DNA of 64,000 nt from Chitinophaga pinensis (GCA_943326015.2 CALPRQ020000003.1:1-64000); one strand, 5' to 3'. Counted from the first letter of the stretch, positions 51,507 to 61,953 are shown. Notes: generated by a model not told the origin, from the sequence alone. A program made the numbers and translations.

Positions 51507-51854
51507 TCAGGCGGCCGTCGCAGAACCGGACTGCACCGCCTCCTTGAGCTTGGGACTCGCGTGAAAGGTTACCACGCGACGCGAATCGATCGCCACCACC
51601 TCGCCGGTGCGCGGGTTGCGGCCCGGGCGCGGCGCCTTGGTGCGGACCTGGAAATTGCCGAAGCCCGAGATCTTGACCTCCTCGCCCTCGACCAGGGTCT
51701 CGGCGATCAGGTCAAAGAAGGCATCGACCATGTCCTTGGACTCGCGCTTGTTCAGCCCGATCTGCTCGAACAGGATCTCGGACAGCTGGGCCTTGGTCAG
51801 GGCGTTGCCGCCCTGCTCTTCGCTGGGATGCTCCATGACGTGCATGTTCACCAT
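51507..51854 (-). CDS. ihfA: integration host factor subunit alpha
   Basis: The 115-residue protein has [37 protein letters not shown] and [10 protein letters not shown]. With IhfB it forms the DNA-bending heterodimer. The ATG at 51854 overlaps the pheT stop as TGATG. It is the last gene of the thrS-to-ihfA block. Confidence 0.94.
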   Translation of the reverse strand: MVNMHVMEHPSEEQGGNALTKAQLSEILFEQIGLNKRESKDMVDAFFDLIAETLVEGEEVKISGFGNFQVRTKAPRPGRNPRTGEVVAIDSRRVVTFHASPKLKEAVQSGSATAA

Positions 51855-54274
51855 CAACGCAGGCGCGCGCCGACTTGCTGCTGCAGCGCGGCCAGCGCGG
51901 CCTGCACCACGCCGTCGATCTGCTCGTCGGTCAGCGTGGCTTCGGCGCCTTCGAGCGTCAGGCGCACGGCCAGGCTCTTCTCGTCGGCGGACATGCCCGG
52001 CACCTCGGCGCCCTTCTTGGGGCGATAGATGTCGAACAGCACGGCCGACTTCAGCAATCCCTGCGCGTCCGAGCCACGGATGGCGGCCATCAGCGCGGCA
52101 TGGCTGACCGATTCGGCCACCACGACCGCGAGGTCGCGCTCGACCGGCTGGTGGCGCGGCACCGGCTGCGCCTGGGCGACGTCACGCGCCAGCACGGCGG
52201 GCAGGTCGAGCTCGAACATCACCGGAGCCTGCTGCCAGCCTTCAGCCTGACGCCAGCGCGGGTGCAGTTCGCCAACAAAGCCGATCGCCTGGCCGTCGAG
52301 CAGCACGCGGGCACAGCGGCCGGGGTGCATGGCCGGGTGCTCAGCCACTTCGAAGGTCGGCACGCGTGGCGCGAGCAGCGCCTCGACATCGCCCTTGGCA
52401 TCGAAGAAATCGACCGCGCGGGCCGGCAGGCCCCATTGCTGCTGCTCGGCCTCACCCCAGGCCAGCGCGGCGACGCGCATCGGCTGGTCGAAGCCGGCGA
52501 CCGTGGTCTCGCTGTCGCCGACCGAGGCGTCCTTGCGGAACACGCGGCCGAGCTCGAACACGCGCACGCGCGCGGCCTTGCGGTCGGTGTTGAACTTGAG
52601 CACGTTGAGCAAGCTGCCCAGCAGCGAGCTGCGCATCACGCTGAGCTGGCTGGCGATCGGGTTCAGCAGCTTGATCGGGTCGGCGTTGCCGGCGTAGTCG
52701 CGCTCCCAGCGCGCCTCGACGAAGCTGAAGTTGATCGTCTCCTGGTAGCCCTGCAGCGCGAGCTGGCGACGCAGCGCGAAGGGGCCGCGCTGGCGCTCGG
52801 GACGGATCTGCGCGGTCACGGGCGCCTGCGGCGGCGTGTGCGGCAGGTTGTCGTAGCCGATCACGCGCGCGACTTCCTCGATCAGGTCTTCCTCGATCTG
52901 CAGGTCGAAGCGGAACGACGGCGGCGTCACGGTGACAGTACCTTCGGCTTCGGTCACCGGCAGGCTCAGGCTGCGCAGCGCATCGGCGCATTGCTGCTGC
53001 GTGAGCGCCATGCCGATCACCTTGCAGGCGCGCGCCACGCGCAGCGTCACCGGCTTGACTTCGGGCAGGTTGACTATCCTGTCGACCACCGGGCCGACCT
53101 CGCCGCCGCAGATCTGCACCACCAGCTCGGAGATGCGCTCCAGGTGCTCGACGATCTGCTGCGGATCGACGCCGCGCTCGAAACGGTGGCCGGCGTCGGT
53201 GCTGAAGTTGAAGCGGCGCGAACGGCCCGCGATCGCCTTCGGCCACCAGAACGCGGCCTCGACGAAGACGTTGCGCGTCTCGTCGCCGACCGCGGTGGCG
53301 TCGCCGCCCATGATGCCGGCCAGCGACTCGACCGCCTGCGCATCGGCAATCACGCCGACCTGGCCGTCGAGCGTGACGGTGTTGCCGTTGAGCAGCTTGA
53401 GCGTTTCACCCTCGCGGCCCCAGCGCACCTGCAAGCCGCCGTGGATCTTGTCGAGGTCGAAGATATGCGACGGACGGCCCAGCTCGAACATCACGTAGTT
53501 CGAGATGTCAACCAGCGCCGAGACGCTGCGCTGACCGCAGCGCGCCAGGCGCTCGACCATCCAGGCCGGAGTCCGGGCCTGCGGGTTGATGCCCTTGATG
53601 ACGCGGCCGGCGAAGCGACCGCACAGATCCGGTGCCTGCAGCTCGACCGGCAAGGTATCGGCAATCTGCGGCGCCAGGGTCGGGAAGGTCGGCGCCTTCA
53701 GCGGCGCGCCGGTCAGCGCGGCGAGCTCGCGCGCGATGCCGTAGACGCTCAGGCAGTGCGCCAGGTTCGGCGTCAGTTTCAGCGTGAACAGCTGGTCGTC
53801 CAGCTTCAGGTAGTCGCGGATCGACTGGCCGACCGGCGCATCGTCCGGCAGCTCAAGCAGGCCGGCGTTCTCTTCCGAAATCTTGAGCTCGCGCGCCGAG
53901 CACAGCATGCCGAAGCTCTCGACGCCGCGCAGCTTGCCCTTGCCGATCTTGAACGGCTTGCCGTCCGCGCCGGGCGGCAGTTCGGCGCCGACCAGCGCCG
54001 CCGGCACCTTGATGCCGACACGCGCGTTCGGTGCACCGCAGACAATCTGCAGCGGCTCGCCCTGGCCGACATCGACCTGGCAGACGCGCAGGCGGTCGGC
54101 ATTGGGATGCTGCTCGGCCGCGACGATGGCGCCGATCACGATCTGGCTGAAGGGCGGCGCGACGGGCACCAGCTCCTCGACCTCCAGGCCGGCCATGGTC
54201 AGCTTGTCGGCCAGCTCCTGGCTGGTCAGCAGCGGGTTGCAGAACTCACGCAGCCACGATTCGGGGAATTGCAT
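51854..54274 (-). CDS. pheT: phenylalanine-tRNA ligase beta subunit
   Basis: The 806-residue protein has the tRNA-binding EMAP-like domain ([25 protein letters not shown]), B3/B4 editing domain, B5 domain, catalytic-like core and C-terminal ferredoxin-fold anticodon-binding domain ([11 protein letters not shown]). Length is normal. It follows pheS after 33 bp. Confidence 0.97.
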   Translation of the reverse strand: MQFPESWLREFCNPLLTSQELADKLTMAGLEVEELVPVAPPFSQIVIGAIVAAEQHPNADRLRVCQVDVGQGEPLQIVCGAPNARVGIKVPAALVGAELPPGADGKPFKIGKGKLRGVESFGMLCSARELKISEENAGLLELPDDAPVGQSIRDYLKLDDQLFTLKLTPNLAHCLSVYGIARELAALTGAPLKAPTFPTLAPQIADTLPVELQAPDLCGRFAGRVIKGINPQARTPAWMVERLARCGQRSVSALVDISNYVMFELGRPSHIFDLDKIHGGLQVRWGREGETLKLLNGNTVTLDGQVGVIADAQAVESLAGIMGGDATAVGDETRNVFVEAAFWWPKAIAGRSRRFNFSTDAGHRFERGVDPQQIVEHLERISELVVQICGGEVGPVVDRIVNLPEVKPVTLRVARACKVIGMALTQQQCADALRSLSLPVTEAEGTVTVTPPSFRFDLQIEEDLIEEVARVIGYDNLPHTPPQAPVTAQIRPERQRGPFALRRQLALQGYQETINFSFVEARWERDYAGNADPIKLLNPIASQLSVMRSSLLGSLLNVLKFNTDRKAARVRVFELGRVFRKDASVGDSETTVAGFDQPMRVAALAWGEAEQQQWGLPARAVDFFDAKGDVEALLAPRVPTFEVAEHPAMHPGRCARVLLDGQAIGFVGELHPRWRQAEGWQQAPVMFELDLPAVLARDVAQAQPVPRHQPVERDLAVVVAESVSHAALMAAIRGSDAQGLLKSAVLFDIYRPKKGAEVPGMSADEKSLAVRLTLEGAEATLTDEQIDGVVQAALAALQQQVGARLR

Positions 54275-54307
54275 ACTCTTGTCACTCTCGAAAAGGGGTT
54301 GGCGCGA

Positions 54308-55378
54308 TCAGCGGAACTGGCTCAGGAAGCGGATGTCGCCGTCGAAGAACAGGCGCAGGTCGTTGACACCGTAGCGCAACATGGTCAGGCGGTCCGGCCC
54401 CATGCCGAAGGCGAAGCCGATGTAGCGCTCGGAGTCGAGCCCCATGTTGCGCACCACGTTCGGGTGCACCTGGCCGCAGCCGCCGACTTCCAGCCAGCGA
54501 CCCGCCAGCGGACCGCTGGCGAACGCGATGTCGATCTCGGCGCTCGGCTCGGTGAAGGGGAAGAAGCTCGGACGGAAGCGCAGCACCAGGTCATCCGACT
54601 CGAAGAAGGTGCGGCAGAAATCGGTGAAGACGAACTTCAGGTCCTTGAAGCTGATGTTCTCGCCGATCCACAGGCCTTCGCACTGGTGGAACATCGGCGA
54701 ATGGGTCGCATCGCTGTCGACGCGGTAAGTGCGGCCCGGCACGATGACGCGGATCTCGGGCATGGCGCCGCTGAACGGGACATCGGCTGCAGCGCCGGCC
54801 GCCTCGCGGTGGCGCTTGACATGCTGGACCGCGTGGCGCACCTGCATCGGGCTGGTGTGGGTGCGCAGCAGGTTGGGCTCGCCCTCCTTGACGCCTTCGA
54901 CGTAGAAGGTGTCGTGCATCGAACGCGCCGGGTGATCCTCGGGCGTGTTGAGCGCGGTGAAGTTGTACCAGTCGCACTCGATCTCGGGACCGTCGGCGAC
55001 CTCGAACCCCATCGAGCCGAAGATGGCCTCGATGCGCTCCAGCGTCAAACTGACCGGGTGCAGGCCGCCGGTGCCGCGCACGCGACCCGGCAGCGTGACG
55101 TCGAGCGCCTCGGCCTGCAGCTGGCGCTGCAGCTCGGCCTCGACCAGGGCGGCGCGACGCTCGCCCAGCGCGGCCTCGATCGCCTGCTTGGCGACGTTGA
55201 CAGCCGCACCGCGCGTCTTCTTCTCTTCCACGCTCAGGGCAGCCATGCCCTTCATGAGTTCGGTCACGCGACCGCTCTTGCCCAGGAACTGGGCCTTGGC
55301 GTTTTCCAGGTCGGCGGGGGTGGCGGCTTGCGCGAACAGTTCGCGCGCGGCGCTCACCAGGGCATCGAGGTCGTTCAT
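54308..55378 (-). CDS. pheS: phenylalanine-tRNA ligase alpha subunit
   Basis: The 356-residue class II catalytic subunit has an N-terminal coiled coil, motif 2 ([32 protein letters not shown]) and motif 3 ([17 protein letters not shown]). The ATG at 55378 is the family start [15 protein letters not shown]. The frame continues 19 codons upstream through a terminator hairpin and is not likely translated. Confidence 0.97.
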   Translation of the reverse strand: MNDLDALVSAARELFAQAATPADLENAKAQFLGKSGRVTELMKGMAALSVEEKKTRGAAVNVAKQAIEAALGERRAALVEAELQRQLQAEALDVTLPGRVRGTGGLHPVSLTLERIEAIFGSMGFEVADGPEIECDWYNFTALNTPEDHPARSMHDTFYVEGVKEGEPNLLRTHTSPMQVRHAVQHVKRHREAAGAAADVPFSGAMPEIRVIVPGRTYRVDSDATHSPMFHQCEGLWIGENISFKDLKFVFTDFCRTFFESDDLVLRFRPSFFPFTEPSAEIDIAFASGPLAGRWLEVGGCGQVHPNVVRNMGLDSERYIGFAFGMGPDRLTMLRYGVNDLRLFFDGDIRFLSQFR

Positions 55379-55413
55379 CTCAACGGTCCAAAGCGGATTC
55401 TCGGAATCCAAAT

Positions 55414-55448
55414 GAAAAAAGGGCCAGTGCCTCATCGGCGCCGGCCCT
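55414..55448 (-). terminator. terminator/attenuator between rplT and pheS
   Basis: On the minus strand GGGCCGGCGCC-GATGA-GGCACTGGCCC is followed by TTTTTT. The stem has 11 positions with one mismatch and one G-T pair. It lies 36 bp before pheS. It will end part of the ribosomal-protein transcript; I find no Phe-rich leader peptide that would make it a classic attenuator. Confidence 0.8.
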
Positions 55449-55489
55449 CAAATGCTCGGGTTTCAGGTTGCGCTAAAACCCGGCGTCCA

Positions 55490-55849
55490 TCAGGCGGCCA
55501 GCTTGGCCTTGACCTGTTCGACGATGGCAGCGAAAGCGGCCGGGTCGTTCACGGCCAGGTCGGCCAGCATCTTGCGGTCGACTTCGATGGAAGCCTTCTT
55601 CAGGCCGTTGGCGAACTGGCTGTAGGTCAGGCCCAGAGCACGTGCGCCAGCGTTGATACGGGCGATCCACAGGCGGCGGAACACGCGCTTCTTGTTACGG
55701 CGGTCACGGTAGGCGTACTGACCGGCCTTCATCACCGCCTGTTTGGCGATGCGATAGACGTTACCGCGGCGGCCGCGGAAACCTTTGGCCAGGGCCAGGA
55801 CTTTCTTGTGACGGGCACGTGCAGTGACACCACGTTTGACGCGAGGCAT
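55490..55849 (-). CDS. rplT: 50S ribosomal protein L20
   Basis: The 119-residue L20 begins [20 protein letters not shown] and contains [16 protein letters not shown]20 is needed early in 50S assembly and commonly represses its own operon. It lies 25 bp after rpmI. Confidence 0.97.
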   Translation of the reverse strand: MPRVKRGVTARARHKKVLALAKGFRGRRGNVYRIAKQAVMKAGQYAYRDRRNKKRVFRRLWIARINAGARALGLTYSQFANGLKKASIEVDRKMLADLAVNDPAAFAAIVEQVKAKLAA

Positions 55850-55874
55850 AGTATTCTCCTAGTTCGTCGTTGAA

Positions 55875-56078
55875 TTACAGGCCCATGCCGGGCAGCATCT
55901 GTGCCATGTGACCCATATTGGTCTCATGGACATTCACTGCGCCGCGCAGATGGCGCTTGTTCTTGGTGGTCTTCTTGGTCAGGATGTGACGCTTGAAGGC
56001 TTGACCGCGCTTGACGGTACCACCCGGACGAACGCGAAAACGTTTCTTCGCACTGCTCTTGGTCTTCATCTTGGGCAT
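55875..56078 (-). CDS. rpmI: 50S ribosomal protein L35
   Basis: The 67-residue L35 begins [20 protein letters not shown]. The ATG at 56078 gives the family length; longer open frame upstream is infC-rpmI spacer. Confidence 0.97.
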   Translation of the reverse strand: MPKMKTKSSAKKRFRVRPGGTVKRGQAFKRHILTKKTTKNKRHLRGAVNVHETNMGHMAQMLPGMGL

Positions 56079-56256
56079 TGGAATGCTCCTTATGGTTTGT
56101 GCTCGTGAGGCGCCGCGAACCTGATCGCAGTCTTGCATGGGCCCCGAGCCACTTGGTAATGCATCGCGGGCGAACCCGCAACGCTTGCGGTGCAAGCACC
56201 GCAGGACCCGGACTGGCGACCCACCTGTCCGGACCCGAAAAAACTCAAAACCGAGG

Positions 56257-56859
56257 TCAGCTGGCGGCTGCCGGGGCTTCGGCTGCCGGCTTGGCAGCGG
56301 CGCCCGGCTTCTTGCGGCCCGGTGCGATCATCATGATCATCTGGCGGCCTTCCAGCTTGGGGAACTGCTCGACGATGATGGTGTCGCCCAGTTCGTCGCG
56401 GATGCGCTGCAGCAGCGCCATGCCGATTTCCTGGTGCGTGATCTCGCGGCCGCGGTAGCGCAGCGTGATCTTGCACTTGTCGCCGTCTTCCAGGAAGCGG
56501 CGCACGTTGCGCATCTTGATCTGGTAGTCGCCTTCGTCGGTACCGGGACGGAACTTGATTTCCTTGATCTCGATGACCGTCTGCTTGGCCTTCGCCTCAG
56601 CCGCCTTCTTCTGCTCCGCGTACTTGAACTTGCCGTAGTCGATCAGACGACAGACCGGCGGATTCGCCATGGAGGCAATTTCCACCAAGTCCACGTCCAG
56701 ATCGCCTGCCATGCGCAGGGCTTCATGGATGCTGACGACGCCGATGGCTTCGCCTTCGGGACCCGTCAGGCGCACTTCGGGCGCCATGATCTCACGGTTC
56801 AAGCGATGCGCGCGCTCTTCGCGCTGGCGACGGTCGCGGAAGTTGGGGTTGGTAGCGAT
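56257..56859 (-). CDS. infC: translation initiation factor IF-3, probable AUC start
   Basis: The 200-residue IF-3 has [20 protein letters not shown], the linker with [17 protein letters not shown] and the C-domain motif [19 protein letters not shown]. No ATG, GTG or TTG fits the N-terminus. An ATC at 56859 lies seven bases after GAGG and gives [18 protein letters not shown]-3 genes are known for rare AUU or AUC starts, through which IF-3 limits its own synthesis. An ATT seven codons upstream has no ribosome site. The tail is Ala-rich. Confidence 0.93.
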   Translation of the reverse strand: MATNPNFRDRRQREERAHRLNREIMAPEVRLTGPEGEAIGVVSIHEALRMAGDLDVDLVEIASMANPPVCRLIDYGKFKYAEQKKAAEAKAKQTVIEIKEIKFRPGTDEGDYQIKMRNVRRFLEDGDKCKITLRYRGREITHQEIGMALLQRIRDELGDTIIVEQFPKLEGRQMIMMIAPGRKKPGAAAKPAAEAPAAAS

Positions 56860-56953
56860 GGTAAGACCTCGATTCGTAATGCCGCAGCGCGGCACAAGTG
56901 CCGCGCATGCCGATACCCAGACGCAATCATGGCGCTGAGTCAAGGCGACAAGT

Positions 56954-58861
56954 TTAAGCCTTGTTGGCGATCTCCGCAAGGATGCGCGCGGAAAAATCTT
57001 GCAGCGACAGCACGCCCAGGTCCTGGTTGCCACGTGCGCGCACCGCCACCGCGCCAGCTTCCTTCTCCTTGTCGCCGACGACCAGGATGTAGGGCAGCTT
57101 CTTCATCGCATGCTCGCGCACCTTGTAGTTGACCTTTTCGTTGCGCAGGTCCAACGCGACGCGCACGCCCTGGGCTTCGAGCTTGGCCGCCACCTCGCGG
57201 CAGTAATCCGCCTGAGCATCGGTGATGTTGAGCACCGCGACCTGGATCGGCGCCAGCCAGACCGGCAGCGCGCCGGCATGCTGCTCGATCAGGATGCCGA
57301 TGAAGCGCTCCAGGCTGCCGACGATGGCGCGGTGCAGGATCACCGGGCGCTGGCGGCTGCCGTCCTCGGCCACGTATTCGGCGTCGAGGCGTTCGGACAG
57401 GTTGAAGTCGACCTGGATCGTGCCGCACTGCCATTCGCGACCGATTGCGTCCTTCAAGGTGTACTCGATCTTGGGGCCGTAGAAGGCGCCATCGCCCTCC
57501 GAGATCACGAACTCGCAGCCCGAATGGCGCAGGCTGGCCATCAGCGCCTGCTCGGCCTTGTCCCACAGCTCGTCGGAGCCGATGCGCGCGGCCGGACGGG
57601 TCGAGACCTTGTACAGGATGTCGGTGAAGCCGAAGTCGGCGTAGACCTTCTTGAGCACCTGGGTGAAGGTGTCGCACTCGGCCAGGATCTGGTCCTCGGT
57701 GCAGAAGATGTGGCCGTCATCCTGGGTGAAGCCGCGCACGCGCATGATGCCGTGCAGGCCGCCCGAGGGCTCGTTGCGGTGGCACTGGCCGAACTCGCCG
57801 TAGCGCAGCGGCAGGTCGCGGTAGCTCTTGATGCCCTGCTTGTAGATCAGGATATGACCCGGGCAGTTCATCGGCTTCAAGGCGTAGTCGCGCTTTTCCG
57901 ACTCGGTCACGTACATGTTGTCGCGGTACTTGTCCCAGTGGCCGGTCTTCTCCCACAGGCCCTGGTCGAGGATCTGCGGACCCTTGACCTCCTGGTAGCC
58001 ATGGTCACGGTAGACCTTGCGCATGTACTGCTCGACCTGCTGCCAGACGGTCCAGCCCTTGGGGTGCCAGAACACCAGGCCGGGCGCGTGGTCGTCGATG
58101 TGGAACAGGTCGAGCTCGCGGCCCAGCTTGCGGTGGTCGCGCTTCTCGGCCTCTTCCAGGCGCGTCAGATAAGCCTGCAGGTCGTCCTTGCTGGCCCAGG
58201 CGGTGCCGTAGACGCGCTGCAGCATCTCGTTGCGGTGGTCACCGCGCCAGTAGGCGCCCGCCACCTTCATCAGCTTGAAATGCTTGAGCTTGCCGGTCGA
58301 GGGCACGTGCGGGCCGCGGCAGAGGTCCTCGAAAGCGCCCTCGCGGTAGAGGCTGACATCCTCGTTGCTCGGGATGCTGGCGATCAGCTCGGCCTTGTAA
58401 TGCTCGCCCAGGCCCTTGAAGTAATCGACCGCCTCGTCGCGCGGCAGCACGCGGCGCACCACGGGCTCGTCCTTGCTGGCGAGCTCGGTCATCTTCTTCT
58501 CGATCGCGACCAGGTCCTCGGGGGTGAACGGGCGCTTGTACGAGAAGTCGTAGTAGAAGCCGTTGTCGATCACCGGACCGATGGTGACCTGCGCCTCGGG
58601 GAACAGCTGCTTGACCGCGTAGGCCAGCAGGTGGGCGCTGGAGTGGCGGATCAGCTCCAGGCCGTCGGCGTCCTTGGCGGTGACGATGGCCAGGCCAGCG
58701 TCCTGCTCGATCAGATAGCTGGTGTCAACCAGTTTGCCATTGACCTTGCCGCCGAGCGCGGCCTTGGCCAGGCCGGAGCCGATCGAGGCCGCGACCTCGG
58801 CCACCGTGACCGGGCCGGGAAACTGGCGTTGCGAGCCGTCGGGGAGCGTGATGTTCAACAT
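56954..58861 (-). CDS. thrS: threonine-tRNA ligase
   Basis: The 635-residue class II synthetase has an N-terminal TGS domain, the editing domain with [16 protein letters not shown], the catalytic core ([41 protein letters not shown]) and a C-terminal anticodon-binding domain. It heads the thrS-infC-rpmI-rplT block. A terminator ends 17 bp before its ATG, with a Thr-rich leader ORF ahead of that. Confidence 0.97.
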   Translation of the reverse strand: MLNITLPDGSQRQFPGPVTVAEVAASIGSGLAKAALGGKVNGKLVDTSYLIEQDAGLAIVTAKDADGLELIRHSSAHLLAYAVKQLFPEAQVTIGPVIDNGFYYDFSYKRPFTPEDLVAIEKKMTELASKDEPVVRRVLPRDEAVDYFKGLGEHYKAELIASIPSNEDVSLYREGAFEDLCRGPHVPSTGKLKHFKLMKVAGAYWRGDHRNEMLQRVYGTAWASKDDLQAYLTRLEEAEKRDHRKLGRELDLFHIDDHAPGLVFWHPKGWTVWQQVEQYMRKVYRDHGYQEVKGPQILDQGLWEKTGHWDKYRDNMYVTESEKRDYALKPMNCPGHILIYKQGIKSYRDLPLRYGEFGQCHRNEPSGGLHGIMRVRGFTQDDGHIFCTEDQILAECDTFTQVLKKVYADFGFTDILYKVSTRPAARIGSDELWDKAEQALMASLRHSGCEFVISEGDGAFYGPKIEYTLKDAIGREWQCGTIQVDFNLSERLDAEYVAEDGSRQRPVILHRAIVGSLERFIGILIEQHAGALPVWLAPIQVAVLNITDAQADYCREVAAKLEAQGVRVALDLRNEKVNYKVREHAMKKLPYILVVGDKEKEAGAVAVRARGNQDLGVLSLQDFSARILAEIANKA

Positions 58862-58878
58862 AAGGGTGTCCAGAAACG

Positions 58879-58900
58879 AAAAAACGCGGCCGGGGCCGCG
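58879..58900 (-). promoter_or_regulatory. transcription attenuator before thrS
   Basis: On the minus strand CGCGGCC-CC-GGCCGCG is followed by six T, 17 bp before the thrS ATG. An intrinsic terminator this close in front of a synthetase gene points to attenuation. No other gene lies immediately upstream on this strand that would need a terminator. Confidence 0.75.
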
Positions 58901-58946
58901 CTGTTTGAGTGAGAGAAAGACCGGAGCAGGCGCGAACTGCCGCCCC

Positions 58947-58988
58947 TTACAGGGCAGTGGAAGTCTCCTGGGGAGTTCGCGGTGTCAT
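58947..58988 (-). CDS. putative Thr-rich leader peptide of thrS
   Basis: A 13-codon ORF reads [13 protein letters not shown] and stops with TAA. Four codons are threonine (positions 2, 5, 9, 11). AAGG lies ten bases before its ATG. Behind it the RNA can form ACUGCC/GGCAGU, and GCGAACU can pair with AGUUCGC, giving competing structures before the terminator at 58879-58900. Ribosome stalling at Thr codons when charged tRNA-Thr is low would allow read-through into thrS. Confidence 0.55.
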   Translation of the reverse strand: MTPRTPQETSTAL

Positions 58989-59099
58989 AACCAGGGTGCC
59001 TTTCTCGCTCTTAAAGCTTTCAGATCGGAGCATTTTCCCACAAAAAAATTGCACGGGCGAACACACGCGCCAAGAGCCGGCATGGCGGCCCCTGCAGAT

Positions 59100-59948
59100 T
59101 CACTTCACAGCAGGCCGGGCATCCTGGTTCGTGATTCGGGATGCCTCGATCGCACAGCGGAAACCGAGATACTCCGTCCCCTTGTCCTGCCGCGCCGAGG
59201 CCCATCGGACCGATGCCCTGACGAAAGCCAGGTCATTGAGGAAGGAGCCCCCGCGCATCACCCGGCTCTTGGCATTCCAGAAGCTGGAAGTGAACTCCCA
59301 GACGTTGCCGGCCATGTCAGACAGGCCCTCGGGCGTATCCCCCGCCGGAAAACTCCCCACGTTGACCGTGGCATAGCGTCCGAGTCGCCTGCCGTTGAAG
59401 CGCTTTGCGTCGGGCTGCGCGCCCCAAGGGAACATCGCACTCGCGGCACCACGGGCGGCGCGCTCCCACTCCTGCTCGGTGGGCAGCCGTCTGCCTGCCC
59501 ATCTGCAATACGCATCTGCAGCAACCCAGCCCACACCCGTCGCGGGCTGATTGGGACCGTTGAACTGGGGAAAGTCACGGTAGCGGGAAGGCTCGGCCCC
59601 GGTCTTGGCCACGAACTGCGCGTATTGATGATTGGTCACCTCGAACTTGTCCATGTACAAGGCCGGAAACTCCAGCGTCTGGCGCGGCAACTCGTACTCG
59701 AAAATCTTCGCCCAGGCCTGATCCACATCGTCAGGAGCCACCTTTTCGAGTGACTTCAACTCGTCCCTTAGCGCGGCCTGACTCACGCCGATCGTGAACC
59801 GTCCCGGAGCGAGGTAGCGCAGCCTGGCGCCGTCCACGGGAGAAAACAGTTCAGCGGGCATGGCCATCACGGTGGCAAACGGCTGCGCCAGCATGGGCGC
59901 CAGGGCCAATCGGCACGAAAGCAACAGGACACGGCGCATGATGGTCAT
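59100..59948 (-). CDS. FGE/SUMF1-like periplasmic protein lacking a catalytic cysteine
   Basis: The 282-residue protein has a signal peptide (about 1-30) and a formylglycine-generating-enzyme-like fold: MDKFEVTNHQYAQFV, RLPTEQEWERAARG, GLSDMAGNVWEF, VMRGGSF and YLGFRCA. True FGEs have two cysteines; here the first position reads RASVRWAS, a Trp, and only the later Cys remains. It is thus probably a binding or structural member and not an oxidase. GGAG lies six bases before the ATG at 59948. It follows the PEGA-like gene by 16 bp. Confidence 0.82.
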   Translation of the reverse strand: MTIMRRVLLLSCRLALAPMLAQPFATVMAMPAELFSPVDGARLRYLAPGRFTIGVSQAALRDELKSLEKVAPDDVDQAWAKIFEYELPRQTLEFPALYMDKFEVTNHQYAQFVAKTGAEPSRYRDFPQFNGPNQPATGVGWVAADAYCRWAGRRLPTEQEWERAARGAASAMFPWGAQPDAKRFNGRRLGRYATVNVGSFPAGDTPEGLSDMAGNVWEFTSSFWNAKSRVMRGGSFLNDLAFVRASVRWASARQDKGTEYLGFRCAIEASRITNQDARPAVK

Positions 59949-59964
59949 CTATCACTCCGATGGA

Positions 59965-60387
59965 TCAGCGTTTCATCAGGACGGCAGGGACGGTCACGGC
60001 ATCCTTGTAGAGGGTGACCTCGTACTGCCGGTAACCCTCGTGCGTCACCAGTATCTTGACGCCGGCGCCAGAGCTGAAGTCCACATCGACCGGTTCCGTG
60101 AAGGTGGTGTCGACCAACACGGACCTGGTCAGGAGATCCTTCACGCTCCCATCCTGCCGGACTTCTGAAATCTTGAGCTGGGCGTTGAGATCGGACCGGT
60201 TGCTCGCCTCGCGCAAGAAACCGTTCACATACAGGCGGGTCTTGGCCGGCGCGGCCGCCGCCTTGGACGCCTCCGCGCGATCACCCCAAGGAGTCTTGTC
60301 CCAGTTGGTCACGATGGTGGCAAACCAGCCCCCCAAGGCCAACAATACCGAGACGAAAAGTGGCGCTTTTTCCGAAACTGTCGACAT
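59965..60387 (-). CDS. small membrane-anchored protein with PEGA-like domain
   Basis: The 140-residue protein has one N-terminal transmembrane helix (about 9-30), an Ala-rich linker and a beta-rich C-terminus. The segment VKILVTHEGYRQYEVTLY resembles PEGA domains. AGGAGGAG precedes the ATG at 60387. It forms a two-gene operon with the FGE-like gene. No catalytic motif is seen; the function is unknown. Confidence 0.6.
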   Translation of the reverse strand: MSTVSEKAPLFVSVLLALGGWFATIVTNWDKTPWGDRAEASKAAAAPAKTRLYVNGFLREASNRSDLNAQLKISEVRQDGSVKDLLTRSVLVDTTFTEPVDVDFSSGAGVKILVTHEGYRQYEVTLYKDAVTVPAVLMKR

Positions 60388-60492
60388 CCACGACTCCTCC
60401 TGCCCCCGGCACACCGTATCAGTTATTTCATCCTACTACATACCTCTCGAAAACAGAACTTCAAGAATGCACCCTGGCAAATCACTGCGGCA

Positions 60493-61227
60493 TCAGACGG
60501 CAGGCGCGACCGAAACGCCTTCGATACCGTGGCGCTGCAGCGCTTGCGCCACCAAGCCCGAAGTTTTCATGGCCTCGACGAAGGCAGCGACAAACTCTGC
60601 CGCCTGCGGCCCGGCGGCCTTGGCGGTACCCATGGCCTGCTGGATCACCATGAAGCGCCCGGGCAGCAGGCGCAAGCCGGGCAGGCGCGCGGCATCCATC
60701 TCAAGCTGCTGCTTGACGCCAGCAGCGACTTCGAGCCCCTGCTCCAGGAAGGCCGGCACCACATCGGGCGACGAGGGCGCGCGCACGATCTCGGCGGCCT
60801 TGAGCTCGCGTGTCAGGAACAGGTCATAGGCACTGCCCTTGCCGACCACGACACGGGTGCCCGCGCGATCGACCTGCTCGTTGGCCTGCAGGGAAGAGTC
60901 GTCGCGCACCAGGTACGCGCCCTCGATCAGCAGGTAGGGCGCGGTGAACGCGATCTCGGCGCCGCGCGCGGGGTCAACCGCGAAGAAGCCGATGTCCGCC
61001 CTGCCCTCATTCACGGCAGCGACCGAATCGGCGGCCTTCTCGACCACCAGGAATTCGGCTTCGACGCCCAGGCGGCGCGCCAGCTCCGACGCCAGGTCGA
61101 CCGAGACGCCAACGGGCTGACCGGACTCGGCATCACGCCTAGCGAGGATGGGATTGCCGAGGTTGATAACGGCGCGCAGGCGGCCGGTCGGGGCCAGGGA
61201 GGAAACGGCTGGGTGGTGGTCTGTCAT
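60493..61227 (-). CDS. family 3 solute-binding-like protein without signal peptide
   Basis: The 244-residue protein has the SBP_bac_3 fold: LRAVINLGNPILARRD, GVSVDLASELARRLGVEAEF, VNEGRADIGFFAVDP, and the hinge GKGSAYDLFLTRELK. Its N-terminus MTDHHPAVSSLAPTGR is hydrophilic, and the eight codons available upstream give no signal either. No transporter genes are near. It may act in the cytoplasm as a ligand sensor or amino-acid-binding enzyme such as a cyclohexadienyl-dehydratase-like protein. Confidence 0.75.
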   Translation of the reverse strand: MTDHHPAVSSLAPTGRLRAVINLGNPILARRDAESGQPVGVSVDLASELARRLGVEAEFLVVEKAADSVAAVNEGRADIGFFAVDPARGAEIAFTAPYLLIEGAYLVRDDSSLQANEQVDRAGTRVVVGKGSAYDLFLTRELKAAEIVRAPSSPDVVPAFLEQGLEVAAGVKQQLEMDAARLPGLRLLPGRFMVIQQAMGTAKAAGPQAAEFVAAFVEAMKTSGLVAQALQRHGIEGVSVAPAV

Positions 61228-61296
61228 GATCCGGGTACAGATTGAAAACACAAGATTTTCATCCTGAACGATTTCAGGCCGCTGACTGGACCTCGA

Positions 61297-61647
61297 TCAA
61301 TCGAATGCTCCGTTCGGTCGAGGTGCTTCAGCCTCGTTCATCGGATAGGGGTCGGCCACATAGGCCGGTCCCTTCATCACCAGCACGATGAAGGCGTAAA
61401 TCCCGACCGTGAACAGCACTGTCCAGTGCAGGATGATGAGGCTCAGGACATAGATATCGACCATGCCCGGCATGCCTGGGCTTTCGCTGCTGAACCCGAG
61501 CCAGATGGCGACCCGGGCCAGCAGGGACGGCACGACCAGCAAGAGCGTGCCGAGCCAGGCGATCCGGGGCAGGCGGCGCAAGGTGACCCGCTCCGCCCCG
61601 GCTGGGGTTTGCTGGAAACCCGGCAGCTTGTTGAATAGTCCGGCCAT
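61297..61647 (-). CDS. two-TM hypothetical protein
   Basis: The 116-residue protein has two hydrophobic helices (about 29-52 and 65-90) and short polar ends. I do not recognise a family. Codon use and GC match the core genome. It is the last core-like gene before the accessory segment. Confidence 0.55.
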   Translation of the reverse strand: MAGLFNKLPGFQQTPAGAERVTLRRLPRIAWLGTLLLVVPSLLARVAIWLGFSSESPGMPGMVDIYVLSLIILHWTVLFTVGIYAFIVLVMKGPAYVADPYPMNEAEAPRPNGAFD

Positions 61648-61854
61648 GTATGTCGATCGAGGGGTTCAGTGGGCTGCTGGCGGCGATGTGGCTCTTGATG
61701 CTACAAGTTCAAGTCATTTTGTCCAAGACAAACTACGGGAAGCTGGGACCGAGAAATGGAACGAGTTTGTCGCGCAGACCATGAAGCTGATCAGTGAGCC
61801 GTCAAAGAGAGTCGCTCTGGCACACTGATGAATTTTTCCGGGACGACGAATTAG
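61648..61854. other. intergenic, possible gene remnant
   Basis: No full gene is present. A plus-strand frame ending at 61828 (KLREAGTEKWNEFVAQTMKL...) has ordinary amino-acid composition and lower GC than the core. It could be the 3' end of a decayed gene, but I cannot assign it. Confidence 0.3.
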
Positions 61855-61953
61855 GGAACCTCTGCAAAACCCACCTTGACGGAAAAGTGGCTCAATGAAA
61901 TCAAAGAGTTGCAACTGTGTTTTTGTCAAAAACTGGGGTTATGCAGACCATCC
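61855..61953. mobile_element. about 99-bp MITE or IS remnant
   Basis: The ends GGAACCTCTGCAAAACCC and (reverse complement) GGATGGTCTGCATAACCC match at 14 of 18 positions. The flanks are TTAG on both sides (61851-61854 and 61954-61957), a 4-bp target duplication that fits the YTAG target of IS5-type elements. There is no room for a transposase; a minus-strand frame starting near 61929 may be a leftover. It lies directly upstream of the DRT2 promoter. Confidence 0.55.

Noticed and set aside
55379-55435. Extended pheS N-terminus or Phe leader peptide ([10 protein letters not shown]...)
   Set aside because: The two Phe codons are simply the T tract of the terminator; the frame runs through the hairpin and the family start is at 55378.
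51875-55873. 1332-codon plus-strand open frame
   Set aside because: It mirrors pheT, pheS and rplT on the other strand and shows the same antisense composition.
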